From Arthrobacter sp. MYb229 (GTDB taxonomy: Bacteria > Actinomycetota > Actinomycetes > Actinomycetales > Micrococcaceae), in assembly GCF_002975405.1 (NCBI RefSeq), contig NZ_PCPS01000006.1, forward strand, positions 62,001-126,000: a stretch of 64,000 nt of DNA. The letters run 5' to 3'. Within the stretch, counting starts at the first letter, position 1. Every line of letters begins with the position of its first letter. Shown here piece by piece: positions 1 to 9,200 of this stretch. The translations under genes and the position numbers were made by a program. A model generated the notes under the pieces. The model searched no databases. It was not told the origin of the DNA and saw only the letters and a list, made by a program, of their open reading frames with translations.

Positions 1-822
1 CCACAACAAGACGGTGGCCAGTGATCTAGCGCCTTCTGGAAGCTGAAGGCATTCAATGTCTGGGATGCGCAACTGGCGCATGGCCCGTTTCACTACTAAG
101 TCCGTATCCAAGAATATGGACTTCTGACGTAAGCCACGCAATGCAACATAGTCCCGTGTCCAGGGGCCAACGCCTTTCAGGGCGAGCAGGCTGCTGAGGA
201 ACTCGTCATGGTTTTCGGCTAGACGCCCGCCGGTGTGAATAAACCACGTGGCGACCCGGAGAAGCGTCTCTGCGCGGGAAAGCGGGCAGCGGATCACCTG
301 CTGGAGTTCTTCGGCGGTTAGTTGCGCGGTGGCGTGCGCATCGGGGAACGCCCGCAGTCCGCAGGCGTGAAGTTCTCCGAGCGCTTCGACGAATCGGGTG
401 GCGAGGGTTCGGGCTGCGCTCGTTGAGATCTGTTGCCCTAGAACTGTCGTGGCGAGCGCCTCAAAGAGGTCCGGGTAGCTGATAAGCCGCAGGTTCGGGA
501 AGTTGTCCAATGCTGGCTGCAGGGCACTGATGGTGGCCAGTTGCTGATAACTGAGCTCATTCGAGTCAGCTAGGCCTAGCCAGGTGCTAATGATCTTGGC
601 GAGTCTGGGGTGCAGCGATTCTGGGGCTTGCGTGTGCACCGTGGCCTCGTGGGTGCCGAGCAGTATTTTGAGTTCGTGGAGCTGATCATCGATGCGTAGC
701 ACGCGGACGACGCTCGACGCTTCGCGATCCAGCCGCTCCTGATTCGGCAATGAATGGATAGCCAGGACCGAGAGTGCGTGCGAGGCATCCAGAACTCCGT
801 CCACTGGAACCGTGAACTTCAT
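1..822 (-). CDS. DNA-3-methyladenine glycosylase II, AlkA/HhH-GPD family (partial, 3' end cut by window)
   Basis: Base-excision repair glycosylase that removes alkylated purines. The minus-strand frame is open from the ATG at 820-822 to the window edge, giving about 274 codons; the C-terminus is missing. The helix-hairpin-helix GPD signature LKGVGPWTRDY is followed by a hydrophobic stretch and LDTDLVV, whose second Asp fits the catalytic Asp of the family. About 100 residues in front match the length of an AlkA N-terminal domain. It starts one base after the stop codon of the upstream tag gene, so the two repair genes form a tandem pair that is probably co-transcribed. The family call rests on the HhH motif, its Asp and the context. 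I cannot tell whether the missing end carries anything extra. Confidence 0.85.
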   Translation of the reverse strand, partial: MKFTVPVDGVLDASHALSVLAIHSLPNQERLDREASSVVRVLRIDDQLHELKILLGTHEATVHTQAPESLHPRLAKIISTWLGLADSNELSYQQLATISALQPALDNFPNLRLISYPDLFEALATTVLGQQISTSAARTLATRFVEALGELHACGLRAFPDAHATAQLTAEELQQVIRCPLSRAETLLRVATWFIHTGGRLAENHDEFLSSLLALKGVGPWTRDYVALRGLRQKSIFLDTDLVVKRAMRQLRIPDIECLQLPEGARSLATVLLW

Positions 823-1419
823 CTAGGCTGGCCAGACGCCAGAGGTGCCGCGGCGATGTGAGCCGACTAGGTGCGTATCAACGATCCCAATAGCCTCCAT
901 TAGCGCGAACATAGTCGTTGGGCCAACGAACTTAAAGCCACGCTTTTTGAGGTATTTGGCCAGCGCGCTGGACTCCGGGCTCTGCGTGGGAATTTCAGCC
1001 AAGGTGCGTGGGAACGGGGTGCTTTCAGGTTTGAAAGACCAGATCAGCTGGGACAGGCCTCCATCGTCACGCAATGCGAGCGTCGCCTGAGCGTTGGCGA
1101 TGGTTGCCCGAATCTTGAGTTTATTTCTGACAATACCGGCATCGTCCATGAGTCGCTCGTAATCCTGCTCACCGTAGGCCGAGACCAACTGCGGGTCGAA
1201 TCCCTGAAAGGCGGAACGGAAGTTTTCGCGCTTGGCCAGAATTGTGGCCCACGATAAACCTGACTGGAAGCCCTCTAGGCTGAGTCGTTCAAACAGGGCT
1301 TGTTCCCCGGTGACAGGCATGCCCCATTCGGTGTCGTAGTACTCGCGCAGCAGCGCGTTGCTTGCGGCCCATTGCGGGCGGGCCAACCCGTCTGCACCAA
1401 TAACTAAATCTTCACTCAT
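823..1419 (-). CDS. tag: DNA-3-methyladenine glycosylase I
   Basis: Removes 3-methyladenine from DNA. Family landmarks are YYDTEWGMPV near the N-terminus, LEGFQSGLSWATILAKRENFR, and KKRGFKFVGPTTMFALMEAIG near the C-terminus. The start at 1419 (MSEDLVIGADG) matches the usual N-terminal length; an upstream in-frame ATG at 1470 would add 17 residues unlike the family, and neither start has a clear ribosome binding site. The residues that hold the E. coli Tag zinc snap are mostly absent: the N-terminal Cys position reads PQW, the His of YHD is Tyr, and the C-terminal HxxxC reads HLVGS. So this is probably a zinc-free member. The gene ends directly against the AlkA-like gene and diverges from arsR across a 26-bp palindrome. 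Confidence 0.9.
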   Translation of the reverse strand: MSEDLVIGADGLARPQWAASNALLREYYDTEWGMPVTGEQALFERLSLEGFQSGLSWATILAKRENFRSAFQGFDPQLVSAYGEQDYERLMDDAGIVRNKLKIRATIANAQATLALRDDGGLSQLIWSFKPESTPFPRTLAEIPTQSPESSALAKYLKKRGFKFVGPTTMFALMEAIGIVDTHLVGSHRRGTSGVWPA

Positions 1420-1485
1420 GAAATCATCATGCCACTTGCGTATCGAGGACGCAGAGTCATAAACGGCCATTTGCAGAAGCTCGAG

Positions 1486-1511
1486 CTATTATCGTCATAT
1501 GGCGATAATAG
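1486..1511. promoter_or_regulatory. ArsR-type operator overlapping -10 and start codon of the metal-sensor gene
   Basis: A 26-base inverted repeat: CTATTATCG, eight central bases (TCATATGG), then CGATAATAG, with arms matching perfectly over 9 bases. It contains a -10-like TATTAT at 1487-1492 and the ATG of the ArsR gene at 1499. The -10 lies so that transcription would begin on or next to the A of the ATG, implying a leaderless mRNA. Size and position fit an ArsR/SmtB operator that blocks RNA polymerase. Read on the other strand, the same region could also serve tag. Confidence 0.75.
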
Positions 1512-1870
1512 AGTCTTTTGTCGATGCAAAGCTTGGAGCAACTCAACGCATGAAAATGGCAGCGTTGTTCCACGCCCTAGCTGACCCCACGCGGTTGCTC
1601 ATCCTGGTGCATCTCAAAACAGGTGAACACAAGGTCAAAGAGCTGACCGAACACCTTGGGCTAGCGCAAAGCACCGTCAGCGCTCATCTGGCTTGCCTCC
1701 GCGAAAGCGATCTCGTTTCCGTGCGCACGCAGGGACGTGCAAGTCTCTATTCCCTTACTGAGACCACGCAACTGACAATGATTCTCACCCAAGCGGAGCA
1801 GTTGGCAAGTTCCAGCGCCAGCGGTCATCGATGGCACGAAGCTCACCCGCACCAATCTCTGGAGGCCTAG
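1499..1870 (+). CDS. ArsR/SmtB-family metal-responsive repressor
   Basis: A 123-residue winged-helix repressor. FHALADPTRLLILVHL and the recognition region LGLAQSTVSAHLACLRESDLV are typical of ArsR proteins. Only one Cys (in LACLRES) is present, so the paired-Cys site of CmtR is not complete. The C-terminal tail holds four His (GHRWHEAHPH), which favours a dimer-interface site for Zn, Ni or Co. Its stop codon is 3 bases before the CDF efflux gene, so repressor and pump form one operon. The operator overlaps its own start codon, indicating autoregulation. The metal cannot be fixed from sequence; zinc or cobalt is my guess. Confidence 0.9.
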   Translation: MAIIESFVDAKLGATQRMKMAALFHALADPTRLLILVHLKTGEHKVKELTEHLGLAQSTVSAHLACLRESDLVSVRTQGRASLYSLTETTQLTMILTQAEQLASSSASGHRWHEAHPHQSLEA

Positions 1871-1873
1871 GGC

Positions 1874-2806
1874 ATGGGGCATGAGCACACTTCTGGCCAT
1901 GGCCATGAACATGACCACTCAAATGTGAACCGCACCAGGCTGGCATGGGCATTTGCGATTACCGTGAGTATCTTGCTCGCGGAGATTATTGGCGCGCTAG
2001 TTACCAACTCGCTGGCTTTGCTCGTCGACGCGGCCCATATGCTGACCGACTCGGTGGGGCTCTTGCTTGCGTTGACCGCAGCCAATCTGATTCAGCGCAA
2101 GCCCACACTCAAACGCACCTGGGGGTTCCGCCGCGCCGAGGTGCTCTCCGCGACCTTACAATCCGCACTGTTGCTCGCCGTCGGCATCTACGCGGCCATC
2201 GACGCGGTTCGTCGCCTCTTTGTACCGGCAGAGGTGCACGCCGAAGGCCTCCTGATCTTCGGTATCGTCGGCTTGGCCGGAAATCTCCTAGCCATGTGGA
2301 TCATCTCCGCGGGGCGCGAGGCCAATCTGAACATGCGCGCTGCGTTCCTCGAGGTCATGAATGACGCACTGGGATCCGTAGCGGTCATTATTGCCGCGCT
2401 GACAATCCATTTCACCGGATGGGCGAGCGCGGACTCGGTCGCAGCGCTCGTCATTGCCGCGCTGATCGTGCCACGCGCCGTGAAGCTTCTGGGGGAGACG
2501 ACGCATATCTTGCTCGAATCAACGCCCCGTGGGTTGGACCTTGAATCGGTACGCCGGCACTTGGAAGAACAGGCGGGCGTGATCGCCGTTCACGACCTGC
2601 ACGCCAGTCAAATTGCCTCGAACCTTCCGGTGCTCACCGCGCATATTGTCGCCGAGGACCACATGTTCACGGCCGGTGCGGCCGGTCAACTGCTGCGTGA
2701 ACTTCAACAGTGCGTGGCGGATCATTTTGAGGTCAGCATCGAGCATTCAACCTTCCAGATCGAACCCCGAAGCCACCGCGACTCGGACTACCATTCGCAG
2801 TGCTAG
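1874..2806 (+). CDS. Cation diffusion facilitator (CzcD-like Zn/Cd/Co efflux)
   Basis: A 310-residue inner-membrane antiporter that exports divalent metal. The N-terminus is His-rich (MGHEHTSGHGHEHDH), a usual metal-capture segment. Six hydrophobic segments follow. The TM2 metal motif is DAAHMLTD (H and D four apart); the TM5 counterpart is LEVMNDALGS, the form seen in CzcD-type exporters. After the membrane part, GETTHILLEST begins the cytoplasmic C-terminal domain. A GGAGG ribosome site lies just upstream at the end of arsR, 3 bases away. The product presumably protects against the metal sensed by the ArsR protein. Confidence 0.9.
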   Translation: MGHEHTSGHGHEHDHSNVNRTRLAWAFAITVSILLAEIIGALVTNSLALLVDAAHMLTDSVGLLLALTAANLIQRKPTLKRTWGFRRAEVLSATLQSALLLAVGIYAAIDAVRRLFVPAEVHAEGLLIFGIVGLAGNLLAMWIISAGREANLNMRAAFLEVMNDALGSVAVIIAALTIHFTGWASADSVAALVIAALIVPRAVKLLGETTHILLESTPRGLDLESVRRHLEEQAGVIAVHDLHASQIASNLPVLTAHIVAEDHMFTAGAAGQLLRELQQCVADHFEVSIEHSTFQIEPRSHRDSDYHSQC

Positions 2807-2821
2807 GCGTTCGTGACCGTG

Positions 2822-2859
2822 CACGGGATGAGGGTACCGGGAGGCTCTCTCATCCCGTG
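2822..2859. terminator. Hairpin after the metal-efflux operon
   Basis: Inverted repeat CACGGGATGAG / CTCATCCCGTG with a 16-base loop, 15 bases after the CDF stop codon. No T-run follows, so it may be a weak or Rho-assisted terminator. Confidence 0.45.
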
Positions 2860-2921
2860 GTATGACTCCCGCAGCGTAGATGCAAACCTTCTGACCGATC
2901 CTCAATTGGCTAGGAGCTTTA

Positions 2922-2934
2922 TATAATTGATGCA
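2922..2934 (+). promoter_or_regulatory. -10 box implying a leaderless start for the ABC exporter operon
   Basis: A perfect TATAAT at 2922-2927 places the expected transcription start on the A of the ATG at 2934. There is no room for a ribosome binding site. No convincing -35 box is visible at 16-18 bases upstream. Confidence 0.6.
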
Positions 2935-3683
2935 TGACAACTGAAACACAGCAGGTAACCGACTATGCAGTCCAAGCTCGAGGACTAAGCAAGAGCTACG
3001 GTCGTGACAGCACCCGAGTCGAAGCTTTGCGCGGAGTGGATGTGGCCTTTGCCCGTTCCCGTTTCACCGCAATCATGGGACCCTCAGGTTCTGGCAAGTC
3101 GACCCTGATGCACTGCTTGGCGGGCTTGGACAACGCCGATTCTGGCGAAATCATCATCGGTGGCAAGAACCTTACCGAACTCAACGATGACCAGCTGACC
3201 ACTATGCGCCGCGAGCAGATCGGCTTCGTGTTCCAATCCTTCAACCTCGTTCCAACATTAAATGCCAGGGACAACATCTTGCTGCCGCTGTCCTTAGCCG
3301 GCAAGAAGCACGACCGTGAATGGTTCAACGTCGTCATCGATTCGTTGGGTCTGCGTGACCGGCTGACGCACAAACCACACGAGCTTTCCGGTGGACAGCA
3401 GCAGCGCGTAGCCGTAGCTCGTGCATTGCTCACCCGCCCTGAAGTCGTCTTCGGCGATGAGCCGACCGGCAACTTGGACTCTCGAACCGGTGCTGAAGTG
3501 CTCTCCTTGATGCGCACCTCCACCCGCGAAATGGGACAGACCATCATCATGGTCACCCACGATCCGGCTGCAGCATCCTACGCGGACACCGTATTGCTGA
3601 TGAAGGATGGAAACCTCGTCGGTTCGCTCGAAGACCCCACCGTAGCCAGCGTCACCGAGGCTCTCGCCTCCCTAGCGGAGTAG
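2934..3683 (+). CDS. ABC transporter ATP-binding protein (MacB/LolD type)
   Basis: A 249-residue ATPase energising the FtsX-like permease encoded next. Walker A is GPSGSGKST, the signature is LSGGQQQRVAVARAL, Walker B is VVFGDEPTG and the switch His is in VTHDP. The short loop FQSFNLVPTLNARDN is typical of the MacB/LolD subfamily, which moves lipids, peptides or lipoproteins, or acts mechanically on periplasmic or cell-wall partners. Transcription is probably leaderless. The permease gene starts 4 bases after the stop, so they form one operon. The substrate is unknown. Confidence 0.92.
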   Translation: MTTETQQVTDYAVQARGLSKSYGRDSTRVEALRGVDVAFARSRFTAIMGPSGSGKSTLMHCLAGLDNADSGEIIIGGKNLTELNDDQLTTMRREQIGFVFQSFNLVPTLNARDNILLPLSLAGKKHDREWFNVVIDSLGLRDRLTHKPHELSGGQQQRVAVARALLTRPEVVFGDEPTGNLDSRTGAEVLSLMRTSTREMGQTIIMVTHDPAAASYADTVLLMKDGNLVGSLEDPTVASVTEALASLAE

Positions 3684-3687
3684 GATC

Positions 3688-6174
3688 ATGCTTCAGGTAG
3701 CAATAGCGAACATTAAAACTTATGCGCGACGGTATATCGCCGTGCTCCTGGCCGTCGCCATTGGCACGGCCTTCCTTGGCGCCACCCTCGCGGTGGATTC
3801 CTCTACGCGTGCAACGCTAAAGAATAGCTTGGGCGACTCATATAAGAACGCCGACCTGGTGGCCTCGGTCGATTGGGAGCTAACACCCAACGATCGCGAC
3901 ACGAGCATGCTGAGCATGGATACGGTCCGTGAAATCCGTGATCTTCCCGAAGTCTCAGGCGTTTATGGCGACGGAGTCATGGGCGCAGCATTGCGTACCG
4001 GCGACAACGGCTACACCGTAATGCTGCAACCCATCTCCGCAGAAAATAAGCTCTCGGGTATGTCGATGCTCGAGGGACGTGCCCCGCTGGGCGCCGATGA
4101 GGTCGTGATCGACCAGGAGCATGCCGAGCAGATGGGCCTCTCAGTTGCCGACACCGTCGCGTTGTCGAGCATGGAGGATAACGCGAAGATGCGTGAATTG
4201 AAAGTCGTCGGAATCGTGGAGACTACCACCGATCCGATGTCTTCCTCCTTCGCCCAGCTCGCCATGCAAGAAGACGCTTGGGAACGCTTTGCAGGCGAGA
4301 ATGCCCAGCTGAACAGGCTGGTGATCGATGCAGAGAAGGACGTCGCTCAAACCCAAGCCGCAGTGGCCGAGTATTTCCATGGCAAGGACTTGGTCGATGT
4401 GGTGGTCAACACCGCCGACGAACAGGTGCTCGACGACGTGGCAAGCATGACCGGAGGAACCGATCAGCTGACCATCATCTTGCTGGTCTTTGCCTTGGTC
4501 GCGCTGATAGTCACCGGTCTGGTGGTGATGAATACCTTCTCGGTAGTCATCGCGCAACGCACCCGCGAGCTGGCGCTCTTGCGCACCCTGGGTGCCAAAC
4601 GCGCACAGATCCGCAGCTCGGTGCTGATCGAAGCGCTGCTGATCGGCGTTATCGCTTCGGTGGTGGGTGTAGCTCTGGCCGTGGCACTGATGGCAGGCCT
4701 GATTCAGCTGCTGCGAAATCTAGTACCTGAAATGTCCTACGCAACTTTGGCCGTGGATGCTCGCGGCATCATTATTCCTTTGGCCGTCGGTATCGTGATG
4801 ACTGTTCTGGCTGCCTGGCTGCCGGCGCGTCGAGCCATGAGCCTGGCCCCGCTTGCCGCCTTGCGCCCATTTGATGCGGCCAGCGTCAAGAACCGTGCAG
4901 GCCTCGTACGCATCATCTTCGGCTCGTTACTGACGCTCGCAGGCGCAGCCTTGCTAGCCTATGGAGCACTCAATTCCGAGCTGCTGATTGCCTTCGCCGG
5001 TGGGCTGTTGTCCTTCCCCGGCATTTTGATGCTGGCCTCGTTGTTTGTTCCGGCTACGGTGTTCGGTATCGGCAAGCTGATGACCGGTCGCTCGGTGGCT
5101 GGCAGGCTGGCTTCGCTCAACGCCGTTCGAAACCCCGGACGCACCACCGCTACTGCCACCGCGCTGCTGATCGGCGTCACGCTAGTCTCGATGATCATGG
5201 TCGGCGGGCAGAGTGCCAAGGCCACCTTGAATGGGAGCATCAGCGGCGAATACCCGATCGACTTGACGGTGGCTCAAGACACTTTGACTAGTGACTCCGT
5301 GGCGCCTAAGCTCGCCGAGCTGGAGGGCGTTGAAAGCGTGTCGGCGTACACCATGCGCACCGTTGCCACCGAATTCCCCGACGGTTCCTCGAGCGAAGAG
5401 TACGCGATGGTTGTCGACCCGGAGTCGTACGCATCGGTAGTCCATGACGAGCAGATCGTTCCACGAGATGGCGAATTGCTTTCGACCTGGTGGCAGATCG
5501 AGGCGGACCACGCGACGGTCAACGGTCAGCCGGTGAAGCTCAGAACTACTTCGGCAAGCTTCGTTTCGAACACATTGACCGAAAACACCGCAGCCAAACT
5601 AGGCATCTCCGACAAGGAGGGGAAGTCCGGGGTAGCGATCAAGGTTGATCCGTCGCTCTCCAATGGGGCGGTCACTGAGCTGGTGGAATCCATTGCGGAT
5701 GTCGCGGGTGTTGAAAATTCGATGATTTCCGGCGGCGTGACGGAGAAGGCAATGTTCTCCCAGATTATCGACGTGTTGCTGATGATCGTTTCGGGTCTGC
5801 TTGCCGTAGCCGTGCTGATCGCATTGATCGGCGTGGCCAACACGTTGAGCCTGTCGGTGCTCGAACGCACCCGGGAAAACGCCCTGCTGCGCGCATTGGG
5901 GCTGAAGAAGAAGCAGTTGCGTTCCATGCTTGCCACGGAGGCGGTGCTGATCGGTGGCGTGGCAGCCTTGCTGGGACTCATTCTCGGCGCGGTCTACGGA
6001 TTGCTCGGTGCGCACAGCGCCTTGTCCAGCGTGGGAAGTATGAGCTACGAGATCCCATGGCTGCAGCTGGCGGCGGTTCTGCTGGTGAGCCTCCTGGCAG
6101 CGTTGCTTGCTTCGATTACACCAGGACGTCGTGCGGCGAAGCTATCTCCGGTGGAGGGGCTCGCTACCGAGTAA
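3688..6174 (+). CDS. FtsX-like ABC transporter permease, duplicated type
   Basis: An 828-residue membrane protein with two FtsX modules. An N-terminal anchor (about residues 15-40) is followed by a large extracellular domain, then a helix block around LTIILLVFALVALIVTGLVVMNTFSVVIAQRTRELALLRTLGA. A second half repeats the pattern, ending with ANTLSLSVLERTRENALLRALG and a final helix pair. This duplicated layout is the common actinobacterial form paired with MacB-like ATPases. AGGA before the ATG serves as ribosome site. Exported substrate or mechanical role is not deducible. Confidence 0.9.
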   Translation: MLQVAIANIKTYARRYIAVLLAVAIGTAFLGATLAVDSSTRATLKNSLGDSYKNADLVASVDWELTPNDRDTSMLSMDTVREIRDLPEVSGVYGDGVMGAALRTGDNGYTVMLQPISAENKLSGMSMLEGRAPLGADEVVIDQEHAEQMGLSVADTVALSSMEDNAKMRELKVVGIVETTTDPMSSSFAQLAMQEDAWERFAGENAQLNRLVIDAEKDVAQTQAAVAEYFHGKDLVDVVVNTADEQVLDDVASMTGGTDQLTIILLVFALVALIVTGLVVMNTFSVVIAQRTRELALLRTLGAKRAQIRSSVLIEALLIGVIASVVGVALAVALMAGLIQLLRNLVPEMSYATLAVDARGIIIPLAVGIVMTVLAAWLPARRAMSLAPLAALRPFDAASVKNRAGLVRIIFGSLLTLAGAALLAYGALNSELLIAFAGGLLSFPGILMLASLFVPATVFGIGKLMTGRSVAGRLASLNAVRNPGRTTATATALLIGVTLVSMIMVGGQSAKATLNGSISGEYPIDLTVAQDTLTSDSVAPKLAELEGVESVSAYTMRTVATEFPDGSSSEEYAMVVDPESYASVVHDEQIVPRDGELLSTWWQIEADHATVNGQPVKLRTTSASFVSNTLTENTAAKLGISDKEGKSGVAIKVDPSLSNGAVTELVESIADVAGVENSMISGGVTEKAMFSQIIDVLLMIVSGLLAVAVLIALIGVANTLSLSVLERTRENALLRALGLKKKQLRSMLATEAVLIGGVAALLGLILGAVYGLLGAHSALSSVGSMSYEIPWLQLAAVLLVSLLAALLASITPGRRAAKLSPVEGLATE

Positions 6175-6189
6175 TTGATGATGCGGCAA

Positions 6190-6224
6190 GGGTCGGAATA
6201 GTTGATGAGCAACTATTCCGACCC
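6190..6224. terminator. Bidirectional terminator between convergent genes
   Basis: A perfect 15-bp stem (GGGTCGGAATAGTTG / CAACTATTCCGACCC) with a 5-base loop lies between the ABC permease and the end of the mks/jet operon. It closes both, and leaves only about 66 bases between hairpin and the jetC-like stop codon, which is no room for a jetD gene. Confidence 0.85.
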
Positions 6225-6290
6225 CGTCGTGTTTAATTTGCCGAAATGCTCCTGGGAGCAGGGCTGGGTGCTGCCTGTTGTCTTGCCGCG

Positions 6291-9200
6291 CTAACCACGC
6301 AGCGTAATGGTGGTGGCCAGCGCCGGGGAGCGACCAGTAGTGACGAAGCCGGAGATATTAGATCCCGGATGCTTGATGATATCGATAATGGAACCCAGGT
6401 GGTGGCTCAAATCGATCTTGTCTTCCGGCGCCGCCAGAACCAGATGGAAACCGAACTCCTGCAGCGCACGGATGCCAGCTGCCGCATATTCGGAGTTCGC
6501 TTGGATGAACGCTTCGTCAATCATCACGGTGCCGTAGGAAGTGAAACCCGCCGAGGCAAAGCCCAACTGATAGGCCAGGGCTGCGCCCATGATGAAGGAC
6601 GTGAAGCGCTGGCCCTCACCACCGGATAGCGTGCCAGGTTCCAGGCCGGTCTCCACCTCTCCGTTCGGCTTGTGCTCATTGCAGCTAATCACCACGTGTT
6701 GCCGAACATCCAGCACGGTAGACCGCCAGGCGTTCAAGCCTGGATCGCTCAGTGCGGAAACTAGGGCTTCAAGTGCCTGGTAGGACTTCGCCAGGGTACT
6801 TTCTTCCTTGGTGGTGTAGGCGTCATTTAATGCCGCCTTCAGTTCCTTGCGGAAGGTTCCAGCCTCAACGGGAATCGAGTTTTCAACTTCCAACCGCAGC
6901 ATCGAGCCATGTTCGAAGGTGACATCGGCAAGGATCTGGTTTAGCGGTTTGATTCGCTCGGAAATCATCCGGCGTTCCTCGTCAAGCAGCTGCAACAGGT
7001 CGCTGAAGCGTTCGTAGGAACGGTTGGCAAAGTACTCGCGGAACTGTGCTTCGTGGTGGGGCAATCCGTCTGCAACGATCTGACCATGCAGTTTGGCATA
7101 GTGCTCGGCGGCTTCCGGAGTTGTTCCGTGCGTCTGCGCGTGCGAGGTACCGAATTCTCGGGCAAAGCGTTTGAAGGTGTCGCTTAGCGCCCCACCTACT
7201 TCATGGCGTTGCGAGGAGAAATCGTTGAGCTGGCCGCCTAGCTGCACCTTGACCTCGGCGAAGGCTTCGCCAATGGAATCTACTGGCGGGCAATCGCCCG
7301 CAGCCACCTGTTCCAAAATCGGGCCAAGGATCGCATGGTGACGCAGATGAGTAGGGACAGCGGAGACCCAGTTGCCGTTTGCATCCTCACCTTCGGTGGT
7401 TGCGAGCACTTTCTGCGCACGTTCGTTCTGTAGCTCTAGATCATCAATACGCGAGCGCACCAACGCGAGGTCGCCAACCAACTGCTCAGAATCTGCCTTT
7501 GCGTTTTCGATCTGCTGGCGAATTTTCGAAGAATCGCCCGAAAGCACCAGTGCGTCGCCGAGCTTCTGCTCGCTGCGACGCAGGGAATCTAGCGCAGCTG
7601 AAGCATCTAGCTGGGCAAAATTGCGTTCGTCGGCAACGATGGCCGCAAGCAGCTGAGACTTCGCAACGACTTGGTTTTTTGCTGCCGTCCGTTCATCGGC
7701 GGCATCCTGGGCTTTCAGGATCTGTTCCTTGAGGCGTTCGGCTTTGTTCTGCAATTCCGAAATTTTGGATTCGTTGGTGAAACCAAGCAGATAATCAGAG
7801 GCCGGGACGCTGCGGGTATCGCGTTCAAAGCTACCCGCACCGGATTTGATGGTTCCTGCGGGAGTGATGGCCTTGGGATGCACATGCATCGCCGCGTCAT
7901 TCTCCACACAGGCCAGCGGATAATCGGCGGTGATCTTGGTGCGCAGCCAGGTTCCCGCTTCACCTGAAGCAAAGTCGAGTTTGCTGACCAAATCGGCCGG
8001 TCCGGCTTCTGCTTCGCGTGGTTTGACCGACGTATCGACCCAACGTACTCGACCCAATCCGTCGAGTTCGTCAATTGCGTGCGTTACCTGGGTGAGGAAT
8101 TCGCCTGGCACCAAAATGGTGCGAGCCAGCGAGCGCAATGCCTTTTCGGCAGCCAGCCGCCAGATGGCCGAGTCAGCGGCCACATCCATCAGTTCGCCAG
8201 CGAAGGGCAACTGCTCTTCGCTCAAGGAACAAGCCGATGCGATGGCTCTGCGTGCTGCCACTGAACGGTCATCGATATTCGTGCCACGGCGCTGGTAGGA
8301 ACGAATCTGCTCGTCCAATGCTTCTGCACGCTTGCGCAGCGCCATCAGCGAGGCCATGGCCTCGTACTCAACCGTCTGCGCATCTTTGGTGATGGAAGCC
8401 AGCTGTTGCATGGTCCGGGCGGCATTCCCGCGCAGCTCATCGAGCCCGGTGGCGCTGAACTCGAAGTTCAAGCCGGCAGCGGTCGCCTGTTCCTGCAACG
8501 CGCGTAACGCGGATTCCTTTTCCGAAAGTGCCTTGCGTGCCGCATCCGCCTCACGCTCTAGTAGCATCAGCGAGGCTGAACCAGCGGAATCGTGGGCCGC
8601 CGCGAGCGACTGAAGCTGGCCCTCGGTCCGGCTCTTGCGCGCCAGAATGTCAGCTTCTTGTTCCTTGAGCTCGGCTAGTTCGCGTTGATGACGGTGCAAG
8701 TCGTTGCGCAGAATATGCTGGCGGACCTTGGCATCGAGTTGCTGCAGATCGCTATTGAGCAGCTGTTCGGTCTCGCCGATGCGTTGGGCGAGCGTTCGAT
8801 AAACCTGATCCTGCTCTGGAACCTGGGCCAGCACATCGCGCTGTGCGCGCGCCGTATCCAATTGACGGTAGATGCCGCGCAGATGGGCGAAGTCCTCCAC
8901 CGCCGCCGCTGCCGCTTTCAGCGTGGTGGGTTCTTCCAACACCTCGTGACGGAAAAACTGGTTGACACCCTTCGCCAACCCTTTGCCGTTTTGCAAGGTG
9001 CGAAGCAAGGCAAAAGCCTTGTCGCTTTCCACCCCAAGGCGGCGGCGGACACGTTCGATGAAGGCCTTGTGCGTATCAAATGCCTCGGTTGGTTCCAAAG
9101 ACTTGGACAGCGAAGACACGGTAAAACGTCGTGGCCCATGATGTTCAAGCTCCGCAATATCCAGCGCGCCTTCACTGAGCAGATAATGCTTGGACACCTG

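Noticed and set aside
6225-6290. A jetD/mksG remnant downstream of the SMC-like gene
   Set aside because: Only about 66 bases remain before the terminator; no JetD-like reading frame or motif is visible.
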